Source: Candidatus Heimdallarchaeota archaeon
GTDB lineage: Archaea; Asgardarchaeota; Heimdallarchaeia; Hodarchaeales; Hodarchaeaceae
Assembly: GCA_020353515.1 (NCBI GenBank)
Contig: CP070695.1
Span: forward strand, 1,570,100 to 1,634,099
Length of the DNA stretch: 64,000 nucleotides
Direction: 5' to 3'
Shown: piece after piece, positions 17,349 through 26,076 of the stretch
How positions within the stretch are numbered: the first letter of the stretch is position 1
Layout of the letters: every line of letters starts with the position of its first letter
Program-made: the position numbers and the translations under genes
The notes under the pieces: model-generated
The model's database searches: none
What the model was told of the DNA's origin: nothing
Seen by the model: only the letters and a program-made list of their open reading frames with translations

Positions 17349-19571
17349 CTAAGTATTACGTCTTGTTCCTCTTTTTCTTTTCACGTTATGTGTTCTTTTC
17401 ATACTCTTCAAAGTTTTACGAGCGCTTCTTCCTTTATATTCCACATAAGTGTAGAGGCCTAAAGGAACTAAAATCAATACAACAAAGAGTATTCCAATGA
17501 CAAATGACATTGGTATCGTTTCAAGATGACCTAGTATTTCCATATAGTTCGCAGGACTATATGCAAAATTTCCCCAATTATCTATGGCTTCAAAGTAGTA
17601 GGCATAGATACCAGGTTCAGGAAGTCCTTCTGGGAAGGTTACAGTCCAAAGATAATCACCAATCTTCTCTAAAGCGATGGATTTCTGAACTTCACCTGGG
17701 AGATGATAATACATCCTAACAAATTCAACCTCCCCTTGCAAAGGTACATCTTGAGCGATGACATTGATTGAAAAATTGCTGTTAACTGGAACTTCACTCG
17801 CAGGATCGATTCCAATTTCCAAAATGTATGGTGCCCACTCATCTCTCTGCCACAGGAAAAAATAGGATCCACGTACAATCTCGTTACCTAAAGTGTCGTT
17901 TACTATGATTTGAAAATTGATCGTGGTTTCATGTGGTTGGGCATCAAAGCTGAAATTAAACATATTTCCAACATGAGAAAGAGGGATCATATTTCCCAGT
18001 TGATAATCCCCGTTATTTATTGAATAATTAATCATAACTCTAGATATGCCGTCAGAGTCAAATGCTGCAACTAAAATTGTCACTGGATCCCCTATGAAGT
18101 CTATATCTTTCGATCGGGGCGTTGATGGAGACCAAACGGCGTTGAGTACGCCTGGTTTACTATATAACCACAGATTTGCCAAGGAAAAAACAGCTAAGGA
18201 TTGAGTAATAGAATACTTATTATTCCAAGCAGGATCCCCAGGAGTACCATCATTATTGGTCAACTGGTAATATCCTATATGATCATTGTCATAGAGTTTA
18301 TTGTTGAGAAATTCAATTGTATCTAAAATAAGATTGTAGAATAGACTGTTATTTGTAAGTTTGTAGGCCTCATCAAGGGCTTGAATGCAATAAAACTGTC
18401 GTTCTGTATATTTCTTTGTGTCTCTTGATTCAGGATTGTTATATGAATAAGTAGCGAAAAATCCCCCATAACGATTGTCCCAAAAGTTAAGTAATACTGC
18501 TTTTAGTAAGATAAAGAAATCATCATAGTATTTTTGTTTTAAGATCTCATCCGTTGTAGCACTATAGAGATGCGCTAAGAATTGAAGAACAAGTGCGTTT
18601 ATAAAAACATCAGCTGTGCCTGAATCTACAACCTCATTCTGTTTACTCAATCCAGTATAAAACAATCCAGTAGAGGAATTTCGACATGTGGTATTAAAGA
18701 AATTATAAATCTTCTGAGCATTTAATAGATAGCTTTCATCTCCCTTCAGAGTATAAAGATCGAGTAAAGCACGCCCCATTAAAACATTATGGTCGACTCT
18801 TTTTGACTCAGGTTCATATGGATCGTTTGAATCAGTATTTAAGGAGGCAATTAATCCAGAGTGAGACAATAAATAAACGTAATAACCATTTTGATCATCA
18901 ATATTCTTCCACGCATATTTATCAAGGAAGTTAAACGTGTCTATTGCTATTTCGTGATAAGTATCATTACCAGTGACACCATAAAGAGAAAGAAGAGCCT
19001 GAATTGCTATTGCTTGAACTCCGGGTTTTTTCAACCGATTTAATCGTCGAATATAGAACCCATCAAATTGCTTATCATATAAAGTATTAACCAAGTAATT
19101 TCCTGTTTTCTCAGCAACTTTTTGAGCAAAATTCCGTTCTGTTTCGTTTATTACAGCATCGGAAAGCTTCAATAATGCTAAAATTGCTTGAGCGTTATCA
19201 TAAGTTCGAGTATCGTTATTTAAACTTGATTCACTCCATACTTCATCACGAGAGATGGAAAAACCACCAGAAACGTTGTTGTATAGATAATCGATAAGAG
19301 CATTAGCAATTTCAATAGAATAATAGAGGAAATTTGGAAAGTATGCCTCTGGGTCGTCTTCTACTTGAACATTTGCTTTAAGAGGGATTAGAGATCTGGT
19401 GTAGAGCTCATCAAGCGAGGAGGATAATTTTTTGCTGTCCCTCTCCACAACGCTTGATTGTCTTCCAGTGACATCCATGAAATTAGGTAGAATTACAGCT
19501 AACACTATAATAGGCAAAAATAGATTTTTTGCCCATCTCTTTGTCTTTGCGTTTATTTTTCCTTTTGCCAT
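17349..19571 (-). CDS. Membrane-anchored surface protein with alpha/alpha-barrel and Ig-like domains
   Basis: A 740-residue protein with an N-terminal signal-anchor (LFLPIIVLAVILPNF, about 16-30). Residues about 75-480 form an alpha/alpha six-hairpin-like domain, with repeats of the type YDNAQAILALLKL and VDHNVLMGRALLDLY, similar to AGE-type epimerases and YyaL-like proteins. Residues about 490-680 form two beta-sandwich Ig-like segments, then a transmembrane helix (about 695-715) and a very basic cytoplasmic tail. There are many N-glycosylation sequons. It starts the ccm operon, 8 bp before ccmF. It might process or bind glycans or help cytochrome assembly outside the cell; the function is unknown. 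Confidence 0.6.
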   Translation of the reverse strand: MAKGKINAKTKRWAKNLFLPIIVLAVILPNFMDVTGRQSSVVERDSKKLSSSLDELYTRSLIPLKANVQVEDDPEAYFPNFLYYSIEIANALIDYLYNNVSGGFSISRDEVWSESSLNNDTRTYDNAQAILALLKLSDAVINETERNFAQKVAEKTGNYLVNTLYDKQFDGFYIRRLNRLKKPGVQAIAIQALLSLYGVTGNDTYHEIAIDTFNFLDKYAWKNIDDQNGYYVYLLSHSGLIASLNTDSNDPYEPESKRVDHNVLMGRALLDLYTLKGDESYLLNAQKIYNFFNTTCRNSSTGLFYTGLSKQNEVVDSGTADVFINALVLQFLAHLYSATTDEILKQKYYDDFFILLKAVLLNFWDNRYGGFFATYSYNNPESRDTKKYTERQFYCIQALDEAYKLTNNSLFYNLILDTIEFLNNKLYDNDHIGYYQLTNNDGTPGDPAWNNKYSITQSLAVFSLANLWLYSKPGVLNAVWSPSTPRSKDIDFIGDPVTILVAAFDSDGISRVMINYSINNGDYQLGNMIPLSHVGNMFNFSFDAQPHETTINFQIIVNDTLGNEIVRGSYFFLWQRDEWAPYILEIGIDPASEVPVNSNFSINVIAQDVPLQGEVEFVRMYYHLPGEVQKSIALEKIGDYLWTVTFPEGLPEPGIYAYYFEAIDNWGNFAYSPANYMEILGHLETIPMSFVIGILFVVLILVPLGLYTYVEYKGRSARKTLKSMKRTHNVKRKRGTRRNT

Positions 19572-19819
19572 TATTCATTAATCCGTTTCTTTTATTTCTG
19601 CTATTACCTGATGAGAAAGCGGGATATTAACAATCAAAGCATTCACAATTCGATAAAAAGCAATTTAGATCAATTGCTTTAGATGTAACCAAATTATTCA
19701 ACGATACCTATCTCAGCTCCCGACCAATGGAAAAAAAACAAAAGAAACAGCAGATAGATACCTGCTGTTCTTGTTTTAGAGATTCGGATGAAACAGAAAC
19801 CAAATTCTGCTAGTTCGGC

Positions 19820-21280
19820 TTAGCGTCTTTTACGTAAAAGAACAACCACACCGAGAATGCTTAGGACAGCTAGGAGGCCAATCGCGGGAGTACCAGCACC
19901 ATCAGGTGCCTCACTTGATTCAGTAGTTTCACTAGTTTCTTCTGCGAGTAGAGCTTCTGCAGCTATTTGGGCCCAGTCCAGTTTGGATAAAGCCAGCGCG
20001 AGTTTTTGTTTGGCAAGATCGGGGTTGTGGAACCCACCACTTGGATCATCTGCTACAAATTCTGCTAAGGCCTCAGCTTCCTCGATTAAAGCATCGATAT
20101 GGGCGATCTCGTCCTTATCAACACCTGAAACAGCTCTAGCTTCATCTGCTTTAGCTTTGACAGCCGTCAATTTAGTGTCGAATGAAGATAGTAGATCAGC
20201 GACCTCTGTTTGGACATCTTCCAAGTAATCAGTTCTATCTGACACATCAGGCATGGTAGTCTGATTAAAGTAAAAGTCCCAGTGACATCGAGCGCAGGCA
20301 TCGGGAACAGAGATTGCAAAACTGTGATTTAGTGAGAAGCTAGCATTTTGCCAACTTGTTCCAAATCTACCAGCTCGCTCTCCTGCAGGTGTAAAGTAGT
20401 AACCATGACAATCTGTACAATCTGTACTGTTGGTAATCGTTGTTGGGGTGGTAGTGTCGGTAATCATTTCATAAGGTGTTCCGTGACATTCTCCACATAA
20501 TTCTGGGATACTGTCTCCTCTTAAATTGGCTTTATTGTCCTTGTATGTTACTGTTTTTGATACAGCGTGAGGATCGTGGCATGTAAAGCACTGAATGTTG
20601 AAAAGTGAACTGTCATTCACAGGAGTCTCTGAAAGATCTGTGTAAAGTCCTTGTCCTGCCATACAGTGTAGACAACGGCTTGCTGCATGATCACTAGCAA
20701 GTAGATCGTCAAGTGATTCTGCGTGAGCACTCGCAGCCATGTCTGTAAAGGTAACACCTGCTGGCATATGACATGTCATACCACATGGGTCATTAGCTGG
20801 AAAGAATGGAGGATAACCTGTTGGCCATTTTGTTCCAGGAGTCTTATGACATTCTGCACAAGCTACTCCGAAGTCCCAAACGGTTCCGTTTCCGGACGGG
20901 ATGACGGAGGTATCGTTTTCCCATCTTGTTACATGACAGCAACCTTCTGAATCGTTTAAGATATAATCATACGAATAGTAGTCGCCGTTCCAATGTACCA
21001 AATGGGTTTCATTGTACGGAGTCAATAGCCGAGAGTGGAGGGTCTCGTTCCAACCAAGATATTCTTCTTCATGGCATTCCATACAATCCTCAGGATGCCA
21101 TGGGTCTGAGATACCGCTATGGTCGTACTTGTTGAATGTGTATTTTGGATTCAAAACACCAGCTCCTAAACCAGCTGCCGCAGCGGTTCCGACGAACACA
21201 ATTGCAAACCAGTAAAGTAGTACAACTCTACGACCGTTCCACTTGCTCTGGCGTATTAACACTTCTTTTTCTTCAGTCAT
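19820..21280 (-). CDS. Membrane-anchored multiheme cytochrome c, NrfA/octaheme-like
   Basis: About 486 residues. An N-terminal transmembrane helix (about 18-41) is followed by six CxxCH sites (residues 66, 141, 231, 262, 288 and 329), one CGMTCH (CX3CH, 166-171) and one CLHCM (CxxCM, 203-207), so up to eight hemes. The helical region (about 360-450) has SGGFHNP, as in the C-terminal part of NrfA and octaheme cytochromes. A TPAIGLL...LRKRR tail is a second anchor or sorting signal. Probably a surface redox enzyme or conduit matured by the adjacent ccm set. ATG 21280 is preferred over one 57 bp upstream. The reaction is unknown. Confidence 0.8.
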   Translation of the reverse strand: MTEEKEVLIRQSKWNGRRVVLLYWFAIVFVGTAAAAGLGAGVLNPKYTFNKYDHSGISDPWHPEDCMECHEEEYLGWNETLHSRLLTPYNETHLVHWNGDYYSYDYILNDSEGCCHVTRWENDTSVIPSGNGTVWDFGVACAECHKTPGTKWPTGYPPFFPANDPCGMTCHMPAGVTFTDMAASAHAESLDDLLASDHAASRCLHCMAGQGLYTDLSETPVNDSSLFNIQCFTCHDPHAVSKTVTYKDNKANLRGDSIPELCGECHGTPYEMITDTTTPTTITNSTDCTDCHGYYFTPAGERAGRFGTSWQNASFSLNHSFAISVPDACARCHWDFYFNQTTMPDVSDRTDYLEDVQTEVADLLSSFDTKLTAVKAKADEARAVSGVDKDEIAHIDALIEEAEALAEFVADDPSGGFHNPDLAKQKLALALSKLDWAQIAAEALLAEETSETTESSEAPDGAGTPAIGLLAVLSILGVVVLLRKRR

Positions 21281-21728
21281 TATTATACCGCCATAACAAA
21301 TATTCTTTGTAGTTACATCAAGTAACTGGTTTCTCATCAGGGTTTGTTGTTATTCTATTCCCATAGAACTTCTTCTGTTTGAAATTTCGATCAAGAGTTA
21401 GAATGATCACTGAAATTCCAAGTCTTGTAATTCTTGGCTTCCATCAATAAGAACGTTTTCTAAGGTTTTAATAATCAAGTATCATTGATGTAAGCTAGTA
21501 ACTTCGATGTAATCATCTATGAACTCAATTTCATAGAAGATACATCAGAAAAATCTAAGTATAACTTTTATAGTTTTCGTTATTAAAAAATTTTAAAACT
21601 TGTAAAACTGTAATAATTTGTAACTTAGGATGAGCTCTCCCATTGGCAATCAATTTCCTTAAATCAATGATTATCAAGATTACAGATCGCAAAGCTGTTT
21701 AATGATTGAAAAGTAGTGCGAATTACTT
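21281..21728. promoter_or_regulatory. Long leader/promoter region with repeated GATGTA motifs
   Basis: A 448-bp region upstream of the multiheme cytochrome with no convincing ORF. GATGTA occurs at 21487-21492 and 21506-21511, and its complement TACATC at 21314-21319 and 21541-21546. An inverted repeat AGTTAC-ATCAA-GTAACT lies at 21311-21327. Four copies of a six-base motif in about 230 bp is more than chance would give, so this may be a regulator-binding region. Confidence 0.4.
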
Positions 21729-22322
21729 TTATTCCTGCTTAACGCCCTTTTTATGGGAAATGAAGAATAAAATACTTGTAATATTAAATACTAACAAAAC
21801 AACTACCCAATCAAATCCTGATGTTGATTCGGATTTAGTTGTTTGCTGTGTTGTTGTGACTTCTGTAATTGTTGTTTGAAAGGAAGGAACAGTAAAAATA
21901 AATTTAGCTGAAGCCCAATTTCCATTACTATCTTCTGAGTAAACTAATAGAACATGTAAACCAGTTTGATTTGGGATTATGACATCATAAGGAAAATCTA
22001 GTGTTACATTCGTCTGGTCCTTTTCCCAATGGTATAGGACTTGGTTTACACTGCTGTCTGCATCAATAACATTTAGATCGATAACAGTCCCTTCAGTTAC
22101 GCTAGAATTATTGAGAGGAGAAATAAGCGTTACTGAAGGAGGGGTTACATCAATATGACCACAACATTCCTCCTCTTGATTAATATCCTTGAATTTCGAA
22201 TTTAAATCATGATCAATATGATATAGAGGAGTAATTACTTTAGCTGCAAATGTACCTCCGATATAAGCCGAAATAGTAATTATGCCAATTAGTAATAATG
22301 AACGACTTAGTTTTTGATTCAA
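21729..22322 (-). CDS. Surface protein with one Ig-like domain and CCGH motif
   Basis: A 197-residue protein with an N-terminal signal-anchor (residues about 7-26), the segment FKDINQEEECCGHIDVTPP (about 43-62), one Ig-like beta-sandwich domain (about 62-145), a threonine/serine-rich stalk and a C-terminal transmembrane helix (about 170-190). Its paralogue at 22423-23340 has the same CCGH segment, so the motif is under selection and may bind copper or another metal, or heme. The exposed location next to the multiheme cytochrome suggests a role in surface electron transfer or metal delivery. The function is unknown. Confidence 0.6.
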   Translation of the reverse strand: MNQKLSRSLLLIGIITISAYIGGTFAAKVITPLYHIDHDLNSKFKDINQEEECCGHIDVTPPSVTLISPLNNSSVTEGTVIDLNVIDADSSVNQVLYHWEKDQTNVTLDFPYDVIIPNQTGLHVLLVYSEDSNGNWASAKFIFTVPSFQTTITEVTTTQQTTKSESTSGFDWVVVLLVFNITSILFFISHKKGVKQE

Positions 22323-22422
22323 CTAACAATCTCCTCTGCTTCGAATAGTCTACCATTGCATTTACGAGTCTAACAGAAGGTTAAGACAAATATACAATAT
22401 AGTGTCTCTGTCTTTTTCTATA

Positions 22423-23340
22423 CTAAACTCCACGCCTTCTTTTTCTCCAAGAAATTAGCGTCAATGAACTGAAAAGTGCCAAGATAACTGGTAATACTAG
22501 AAAACCTGAAGACCGTCGGGGTTGAACATAAGACGTTTCAGACGGTGCTGGTGGTTCACTAACAGCACTTGGATCACTTGTTACAGTGTAATGGAATTTA
22601 GCCGAAGTCCAATTACCTGCACCATTTTCTACATTAATATAAAGCACATGTTCCCCAATTTCATCAGGTAGAACCACATCATAAGGAGAGGAAAGGGTTG
22701 AATTACTTTGATCGTCATCCCAGCGGTAAAGGGCTTGATTTATACCACTTTCCTCATCAATGATGATTAGATCAATATTCGTCCCTCCTAGCATAACGGA
22801 GTTATTTCTTGGGGAATTAGCTTTAATAAATGGAGGAGGAATACCAACAGTAATATGAAAATTGACTGAATCCTCATTTCGTTCGCTATCTCTCGCAAAA
22901 ACATAGAGAATGTGAAGTCCTTTTTCATCAGGTAAAATCACATTATAAGGGAAGTCTAGCTCTGTATCAACTTCATTATCCCAATGGTATCGGACTATAG
23001 TTGGTAAGAAATCATCCATGGGATTATCATCAGTAATACTTAGATCGATCGTTGTTCCCCCAAGATTGACGGAATGATTGTAAAAATGGTTCCAAGCTCT
23101 GGTTGAATTGAGTGTTATTTTAGGAGGAGTCACATCAGTATGCCCACAACACGCATCTTGATTTATATCCCTAAAGCCTACTTCTGTAACATTATGAGGA
23201 AGAACGATTTTCTCATTTTTTGTCATCTCTGAACTAAACCCAGAAATAGAAGTCATATTAAATAAGAAACTTCCGCCTACAAAAGCAGAAATACTTACAA
23301 TGATTAATAAGAGTATTGTACGAACAAATTTTCTACTCAA
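22423..23340 (-). CDS. Surface protein with two Ig-like domains and CCGH motif
   Basis: A 305-residue paralogue of the 21729-22322 protein: signal-anchor (about 8-27), FRDINQDACCGHTDVTPP (about 56-73), two Ig-like repeats (about 74-165 and 170-255, each with a pattern like LDFPYNVILPDEKGLHILYV), a Pro/Ser stalk, and a C-terminal helix ending in WRKRRRGV. The repeats resemble tandem beta-sandwich surface proteins of archaea. It lies 100 bp upstream of the shorter paralogue on the same strand, suggesting tandem duplication. It is divergent from the oxidase-like operon. Confidence 0.6.
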   Translation of the reverse strand: MSRKFVRTILLLIIVSISAFVGGSFLFNMTSISGFSSEMTKNEKIVLPHNVTEVGFRDINQDACCGHTDVTPPKITLNSTRAWNHFYNHSVNLGGTTIDLSITDDNPMDDFLPTIVRYHWDNEVDTELDFPYNVILPDEKGLHILYVFARDSERNEDSVNFHITVGIPPPFIKANSPRNNSVMLGGTNIDLIIIDEESGINQALYRWDDDQSNSTLSSPYDVVLPDEIGEHVLYINVENGAGNWTSAKFHYTVTSDPSAVSEPPAPSETSYVQPRRSSGFLVLPVILALFSSLTLISWRKRRRGV

Positions 23341-23618
23341 TTTTACGTCTCCTCATATTTGGTATTGATCCAATTCATTTTTTCACGTTTCTGAAACGAT
23401 TTTAAAACAGAGCTTTACTTTTTGGTAAGTAGCTTACTTTCTGCTTACTTGATTATTCTTATCTTAGGAAATATTCATAATCTATAAATTATAGAAAATT
23501 AGACAAACTCTATAAAATTTACACATGAAACACATATTATTCTGACTGTTTCTCTCATCATGACTTCAGTAAATGGTCTTCTGAAGATTCGATGTGTAAG
23601 AATAGGAATGTAGAGAAA

Positions 23619-24389
23619 ATGAGTAAAATAATCAGTAAACTGAAAGAATTTCCAAGAACAATAGCAATTCTCTATATATTAATTGGTGCTGCAGCTGCTA
23701 TAGGGATTGTTAGTGGAATTGGAAGTACCTGTACCACCTTTTTTCCCATATGGTGGGAACTCGGAAGCCCTGAAGAGGGGTACCCATTCGCAATCATAGG
23801 GGACACTCAAATAGCTTTCATCCTCGCCTACATAGTGACTTGGCTTGTAGCTTTAGTCTGGGGAGCGCTATTCTGGGCACTTGGTGTGAAAAAAACATGG
23901 TTCTACAAGGTGGCCATTATTACAAGTGCTGCGGGATTCTTGAGTGGATTTATTCCAGTAGCGATTTTGTTTTACGAGTGGTATATGAGTTTCGGACTTA
24001 ATGGGATGTTATTTACACCCTCCTGGTTCCGAACAATCATTAATTTAGTTATATTAGTCATGCTTCTAATTCCTGTTGTTAAACGAGGTATTACAGGTTA
24101 TATAGAAGAAACAGGTGTTTCTGCTGGCGGCAGTGTTGGATCACAAGTTACTCAATTTTCTTTGGTGTTATTCGGTTTCAGTGTAGTAATGATGGTTCAA
24201 CCTCTCATTATGCCCACGCACATCATTGGTGGAGTAAATGTTGGTTCTTCTATGAGTTACCTCCTAGCCTCAGGCACACTCCAATTCTTTTTTGGATTTA
24301 CTTGTATTTTCCTAGGGGTGGTCATACTTATAGCAGGACAGGTGCTAAATATCATCTATTCCTCAAAACCAACACCTTTGAGAGCTTAG
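23619..24389 (+). CDS. Polytopic membrane protein with IWWE/SP motif, in the oxidase-like operon
   Basis: About 256 residues with seven to eight transmembrane helices. After helix 1 it has PIWWELGSPEEG, matching YIWWEANSP in the 3934-4764 protein. Both genes neighbour a heme O synthase. I do not recognise the family. It starts a rightward operon with the histidine-rich membrane protein (about 55 bp to its start) and heme O synthase 3, so it may be a subunit or assembly factor of the same complex. ATG 23619 was chosen over ATG 23592; neither has a strong ribosome binding site. Confidence 0.6.
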   Translation: MSKIISKLKEFPRTIAILYILIGAAAAIGIVSGIGSTCTTFFPIWWELGSPEEGYPFAIIGDTQIAFILAYIVTWLVALVWGALFWALGVKKTWFYKVAIITSAAGFLSGFIPVAILFYEWYMSFGLNGMLFTPSWFRTIINLVILVMLLIPVVKRGITGYIEETGVSAGGSVGSQVTQFSLVLFGFSVVMMVQPLIMPTHIIGGVNVGSSMSYLLASGTLQFFFGFTCIFLGVVILIAGQVLNIIYSSKPTPLRA

Positions 24390-24444
24390 GCCAACGCAAA
24401 AGAATGATTACATATTGAGCAGGAAATCATTGAGGTTACAATCT

Positions 24445-26031
24445 ATGAACACTATAGAAAAAGAAGAAGGAATTCTCCCTTGGTTCAAATATAAAATTCA
24501 TTATGGTCTAACCTTTAAAGGAATGATAACTTTCACAATCGTGTGGGAGTTCTGTATTATTCTCTTTTTATCAACCTTTTCTGAACCAATAAAGCTTGTA
24601 CTTGGGCAACCATTGTTTCCCATAACGTTAGATCCCGACCCTATCGAGAAAGCTGGCCGTCTTATTATGGTTTATCACGGAATCGCGGTTCCATTCATAG
24701 CAACCTGTGCTTATTTTGTATTGGAATACATGGATGTACGAGAGAAGTTTAAATCCCGCGTAAAATATCCACTATTTTTTGGGAGTATTTTAGCTTCTGC
24801 AAATGCACTATTATTCGCTTATGTTTTCCCAGAAGGCTGGATTTTACACGGATTGTACTTAGTGGGATTATCTCTTTGTTTTTATGGTGGAGTCATGCTT
24901 CTTATCGGTGTTTTTCCAACGAAGAGTTTTCCAGAACGAGGCCCAGAAAACAGCCGTAATGTTCTTGTTGGACAACTTGCATTAACACTGCTTGCTATTT
25001 GTATTTTGATTAGTGTTATACTTGGAGCAGCAGTTGGCGCCTTTTTTGGCCAATCTGGTTTGACAGTAATGCTGGCAGAGTATTTCCTTAGGCATGATCT
25101 CTATCCGTATTTTGTTGAAGAGCTTTTCATAGACGCCATTAAAGCTCATTTACATGTTATGCTGGCATTAATTGATGTCATAATCCTACTAGTTGTCTAT
25201 CGATATACTGTTCCTGACCAAAAGGGAAAGTGGTATCTTATTTCTATGATCCTTGCTATTCCAGGAATGCTCATTCTTTCATTGGGAGCTTGGTTTGTAA
25301 CACTTAACTCCATAGTCACTTGGCCCTTTGATATGCATTATCTCATTTATGCTGGTGCAGCGATTCTCGTAACTGTTGGCATAATATTGGCGTTTACGGG
25401 TTGGAATAAAGCAAGTAAAGAAGTTCTTGGCGATTCTTATGACTCTGCGTCCTGGTTTACTCGTGTTAAAGCTGTTTTCAAAGTTCCTGTGAAATTCGCC
25501 TTATATTTCCAATTTATCTGGGTGAATATCGTAATGACTATTGGAGGTATATTCCTTGCCCTTAGTCTTCGAGGTGAAACTGATCCTGAGGGTGCTTCTC
25601 CACTCACAAATGTGTTAGGTCTGGTTTCATTTCGAGATGGTCCTCTAGCAATTGAAACTACAGTCGCTCGTGGTCATTGGCACGTTCTAGCTACATTATC
25701 GGCAATTATTTTACTTCTCCTAGTTATAGATGTACTAGATATTCAAGGTATTTGGCGTAAGGTAATAGCTTGGCTGTTATTTGCTGGAAGTGTTATTGCA
25801 TTTGGATTGGCAACAATTTTTTTGTATTTCCCACATTTAGACCAAACATGGGCGACAAATTTGACTAAATATGTAGACGTACAGGAATTCTGGAATGAAA
25901 CAGCATTTTGGTTACCGCTTGTCATTGACTTTGGAATCATGCTATTCGTCGTAGCAATTACAATATTCTGTTTCCATCAGCTCATTGAGATTCTCAAAGG
26001 AAGAAAAGATGTTAAAGAATTCCCAGAATAA
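24445..26031 (+). CDS. Polytopic histidine-rich membrane protein, candidate diverged heme-copper oxidase subunit I
   Basis: 528 residues with about 12-14 transmembrane helices. Intramembrane histidines are at H78 (MVYHGIAVPF), H235 and H237 (AHLHVML), H298 (DMHYLIY), and H411 and H413 (ARGHWHVLATL). The YHG in an early helix and the HxH late in the protein resemble the heme-ligand layout of heme-copper oxidases (helix 2 and helix 10), at a similar spacing of 333 residues. The classical HPEVY and HH copper motifs are missing. The next gene is a heme O synthase, which supports heme binding. ATG 24445 follows GAGGTT; TTG 24415 is an alternative. Oxidase activity is not shown. Confidence 0.6.
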   Translation: MNTIEKEEGILPWFKYKIHYGLTFKGMITFTIVWEFCIILFLSTFSEPIKLVLGQPLFPITLDPDPIEKAGRLIMVYHGIAVPFIATCAYFVLEYMDVREKFKSRVKYPLFFGSILASANALLFAYVFPEGWILHGLYLVGLSLCFYGGVMLLIGVFPTKSFPERGPENSRNVLVGQLALTLLAICILISVILGAAVGAFFGQSGLTVMLAEYFLRHDLYPYFVEELFIDAIKAHLHVMLALIDVIILLVVYRYTVPDQKGKWYLISMILAIPGMLILSLGAWFVTLNSIVTWPFDMHYLIYAGAAILVTVGIILAFTGWNKASKEVLGDSYDSASWFTRVKAVFKVPVKFALYFQFIWVNIVMTIGGIFLALSLRGETDPEGASPLTNVLGLVSFRDGPLAIETTVARGHWHVLATLSAIILLLLVIDVLDIQGIWRKVIAWLLFAGSVIAFGLATIFLYFPHLDQTWATNLTKYVDVQEFWNETAFWLPLVIDFGIMLFVVAITIFCFHQLIEILKGRKDVKEFPE

Positions 26032-26076
26032 TTGACTTAACTCTGTAAGCTTTGAATCGTGGAATGGCTAAAGATT

